From positions 372,001 to 436,000 of the forward strand of contig OZ244919.1 in assembly GCA_965221845.1 (NCBI GenBank): DNA of 64,000 bases, in the 5' to 3' direction. The stretch is from JAJEFO01 sp965221845 (GTDB taxonomy: Bacteria > Pseudomonadota > Alphaproteobacteria > Rhodobacterales > Rhodobacteraceae). Both the position numbers and the translations under genes were made by a program. The notes beneath the pieces are model-generated. The model saw only the letters and a program-made list of their open reading frames with translations, was not told the DNA's origin and made no database searches. Of this stretch, positions 62,580 through 64,000 are shown in pieces; position 1 is the stretch's first letter; every line of letters begins with the position of its first letter.

Positions 62580-62580
62580 G
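61756..62580 (+). CDS. IS5-family transposase, intact
   Basis: A 274-residue DDE transposase in one frame. The N-terminal DUF4096-type domain is DMTDAEWAILRSVLPQTHQG and GIFFVLRTGIPWRDLPERYG. The catalytic residues lie in RLRMLDSSVVRAHKHAAGAR (first Asp), MVLGDKAHDANAVVRCIEQA (second Asp) and YKGRNRIERFFGRIKEFRRV (Glu), followed by the terminal ASRYDKTARNFLSAVQLA. ATG 61756 follows AGGAG seven bases upstream. The frame uses TAG at the insertion boundary as its stop. Confidence 0.95.
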   Translation: MSGHRHDMTDAEWAILRSVLPQTHQGPRRLQDRRVMDGIFFVLRTGIPWRDLPERYGPYSTCFNRCNRWSRNGTWARIMQALAERADDDDDANGGAVGPVRLRMLDSSVVRAHKHAAGARRDGPPPQIGLSRGGRTTKVHLALSGTDTVQALVLTPGQASDCAQAKALLADLVPGEMVLGDKAHDANAVVRCIEQAGAQANIPSRSCRKIPRPFDRTLYKGRNRIERFFGRIKEFRRVASRYDKTARNFLSAVQLAASRFLLRDLAKQLNGYTA

Positions 62581-63270
62581 GGCCCGTTGACAGTCATGTC
62601 GCGGCGACCACGCCGGCGACGAGGCGATCCCCGCCGCGAAGCTCTCGCCGGTCCTGGCGCAGCGCGTCGCGACCGCCCGGAGCTCCCCGGCCTTCGCGAA
62701 GAGGCTCTCCGCCAGGCGCCGCCACCCGCAGACCTCCCGGCCGTGCGCCCGCGGCGCCGTCCGGCTCCGCCTCGACGGGACCGCCGCTTCCGCCCCGCGT
62801 TCCGCAAGGTCCTCGAGCAGCCGGTCCGCGCCGGACGCCCTGTCGCCGACGAAGGCCCCGAACGCCAGGCCGTCGAGAAGCCCCGGCACCCTCTCGGGCC
62901 GTGCGCCTGGCCGGGAAGGACCGTGAAGCGGACAGGGCATCCCGGCGCGTCCGCGACGGCCGCGGCCCTGCTCGTCAGGCCGCCCCGGGAGCGGCCGATC
63001 CCCTGGCTCGAGGTCCCCCTCTTGCGCCCGCCGCCTTCCGGGTCGCCCGGACCGCCGTGCCGCCGCCGGACACGCGCTCGAGGCCGGACTCCTCGGACAA
63101 GGCGTCGGAAACGCGCGCGAAGACCCCCGGAAGCGGCCGGCGCCGGAACCGCCTGGAGACGCCGTCCCGGTTCCCGGACCGCTCGGGGAGGCCGCGCCAC
63201 GGCGACCCCGTGCGGAACCACCACGGCACCGCCTCCATGAAGAGGCGGCTGTCCGCCGCCGTGCCGCCGG
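62581..63270 (-). pseudogene. IS5-family (IS427-like) transposase remnant
   Basis: The N-terminal half (63238-62990) reads MEAVPWWFRTGSPWRGLPER, SGNRDGVSRRFRRRPLPGVF and ARVSDALSEESGLERVSGGG. The C-terminal half, in another frame, reads LDGLAFGAFVGDRASGADRL, LAERGAEAAVPSRRSRTAPR and WRRLAESLFAKAGELRAVAT. It belongs to the same family as the remnants at 3031, 26150 and 34135, and is the longest copy. Frameshifts make it inactive. Confidence 0.72.
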
Positions 63271-63472
63271 GACCGGAACAGATTATCCGGACCGCGCAGG
63301 CTGGCGTTGCGGCTCACGAATGCCTCTCGGAACGAAACCGCCCTGCGCCCCGTTCCAGTCAGCGGATGCGGCATCATGTCACCGGGGATTCGGCCGCGCA
63401 GCGCCGGCCGCTGGCGCCGCAATGCCCGGGCGGCAGCCGGCCGGGAACCCGATCATGACGGACGCGGAATCC

Positions 63473-64000
63473 CTATGGCCTCGCAGCCGATGAACGGCTT
63501 TCCGCGCGGTAGCGCGCGGGTGGGACACGGTAGGCGGAGACGAATGCCCCGTAGAAGCTCGACAGCGACCTGAAGCCGCTGTCATAGGCGATGCTGACGA
63601 CCTTCGCGTCGGTCTCGTGAAGCAACATGCATGCATGAGACAGCCTTGTCTGGGTCAGGTCCTCCTTGATCGACCGGCCCATTGTCTGCCGGAACAGCTT
63701 CATGGCATGCCCCTGGCTCAGGTTCACGGAATCAACGACGTCACCAACGCTGATCGGGCAGGAATAGTTGTCGGCGATGAAGCGGATCATGGCCTCGACA
63801 TGACCCGCCGGCGCACCGGCAGCCGTCCGTCCCCGGCCGTCTCCATCCGGCCCCGGCAATTCGTCCCAGCCCTCGAGCGCAACGCGGCAAAGCCGGGCCT
63901 CGATCTCCGCCAGATGCAGCCTGCGCCACGAGATGTCGTCCAGGTGCCGCTCCGAGAACAGCCGGTCGAAGAGATGGACATCGCTGTCGGGACCGGTCCT
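63473..64000 (-). CDS. AraC family transcriptional regulator (C-terminal part, cut by window edge)
   Basis: At least 175 residues, continuing beyond the window. The C-terminal AraC/XylS DNA-binding domain is complete: the first helix-turn-helix is CPISVGDVVDSVNLSQGHAM KLFRQTMGRSI and the second is KVVSIAYDSGFRSLSSFYGA FVSAYRVPPARYR. The upstream stretch HLAEIEARLCRVALEGWDEL belongs to the effector/dimerisation domain. Only part of the sensor domain is visible, so the ligand and target genes cannot be named. Confidence 0.9.
   Translation of the reverse strand, partial: RTGPDSDVHLFDRLFSERHLDDISWRRLHLAEIEARLCRVALEGWDELPGPDGDGRGRTAAGAPAGHVEAMIRFIADNYSCPISVGDVVDSVNLSQGHAMKLFRQTMGRSIKEDLTQTRLSHACMLLHETDAKVVSIAYDSGFRSLSSFYGAFVSAYRVPPARYRAESRSSAARP

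Overview
The window is GC-rich DNA from an alphaproteobacterium, most likely Rhodobacterales or a close relative. The evidence is inferential: ccmF-ccmH overlap, a TolC-type gene follows pcm, a four-gene Anbu (ancestral proteasome-like) operon is present, the Fur-family regulator lacks the CxxC zinc pairs, and a lipoprotein gene precedes homoserine dehydrogenase. No ribosomal RNA or CRISPR array is visible. Intact genes are separated by unusually long stretches of decayed DNA holding transposase remnants of at least six families (IS5, IS110, IS630, IS1595-like, IS4/Tn5-like, IS1182-like), so this looks like a genome that has been through an insertion-sequence expansion followed by decay.

Layout. 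1-3.3 kb: cytochrome c maturation genes ccmF-ccmH behind an IS630/IS5 graveyard. 3.4-5 kb: lipoprotein and homoserine dehydrogenase. 6.2-8.5 kb: TolC-like outer membrane protein, Pcm-type methyltransferase and tRNA-Cys. 10-11.3 kb: a TIR-bounded segment carrying a secreted protein of unknown function whose start region contains a 15-C tract that puts the best start codon out of frame. 12.1-16.1 kb: the Anbu operon (permuted ATP-grasp, alpha-E, transglutaminase-like, Anbu). 17.3-20 kb: redoxin, a 146-bp MITE with a perfect 9-bp target duplication, a DjlA-like TerB/J-domain protein and a decayed Dam-type methylase.

20.2-27.0 kb: a genomic island bounded by a 62-bp direct repeat of the 3' end of tRNA-Thr(TGT). 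It carries an inserted IS, a frameshifted P4-type integrase and a two-gene unit coding for an E. coli Dgt-like dGTP triphosphohydrolase overlapping a poly(A)-polymerase/CCA-type nucleotidyltransferase, a candidate nucleotide-depletion defence pair. 27-32.6 kb: core genes (mazG, iron-binding protein, nucleoside hydrolase, selO, fur) with a second MITE copy.

34.3-40.9 kb: an IS5-family element inserted just upstream of the ribosome-binding site of an 1878-residue secreted serralysin-like protease with ten Calx-beta repeats and two RTX blocks. 41.4-45.7 kb: an envelope-lipid cluster (L,D-transpeptidase, LpxD, acyl carrier protein, ketoacyl synthase). 47-49.6 kb: an AAA-ATPase-like/PD-(D/E)XK protein and a DUF882 peptidase. 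49.6-57.1 kb: a LacI-controlled carbohydrate ABC transporter operon with a GH63-type glycosidase; a perfect CGAAACCGGTTTCG operator lies upstream of lacI. 58.7-59.9 kb: a DarT-NADAR toxin-antitoxin pair in which an in-frame TAA removes the toxin's C-terminal segment with the presumed catalytic glutamate. 60-63.3 kb: an IS1634-family element, a complete IS5-family element and another IS5 remnant. The right edge cuts an AraC-family regulator.
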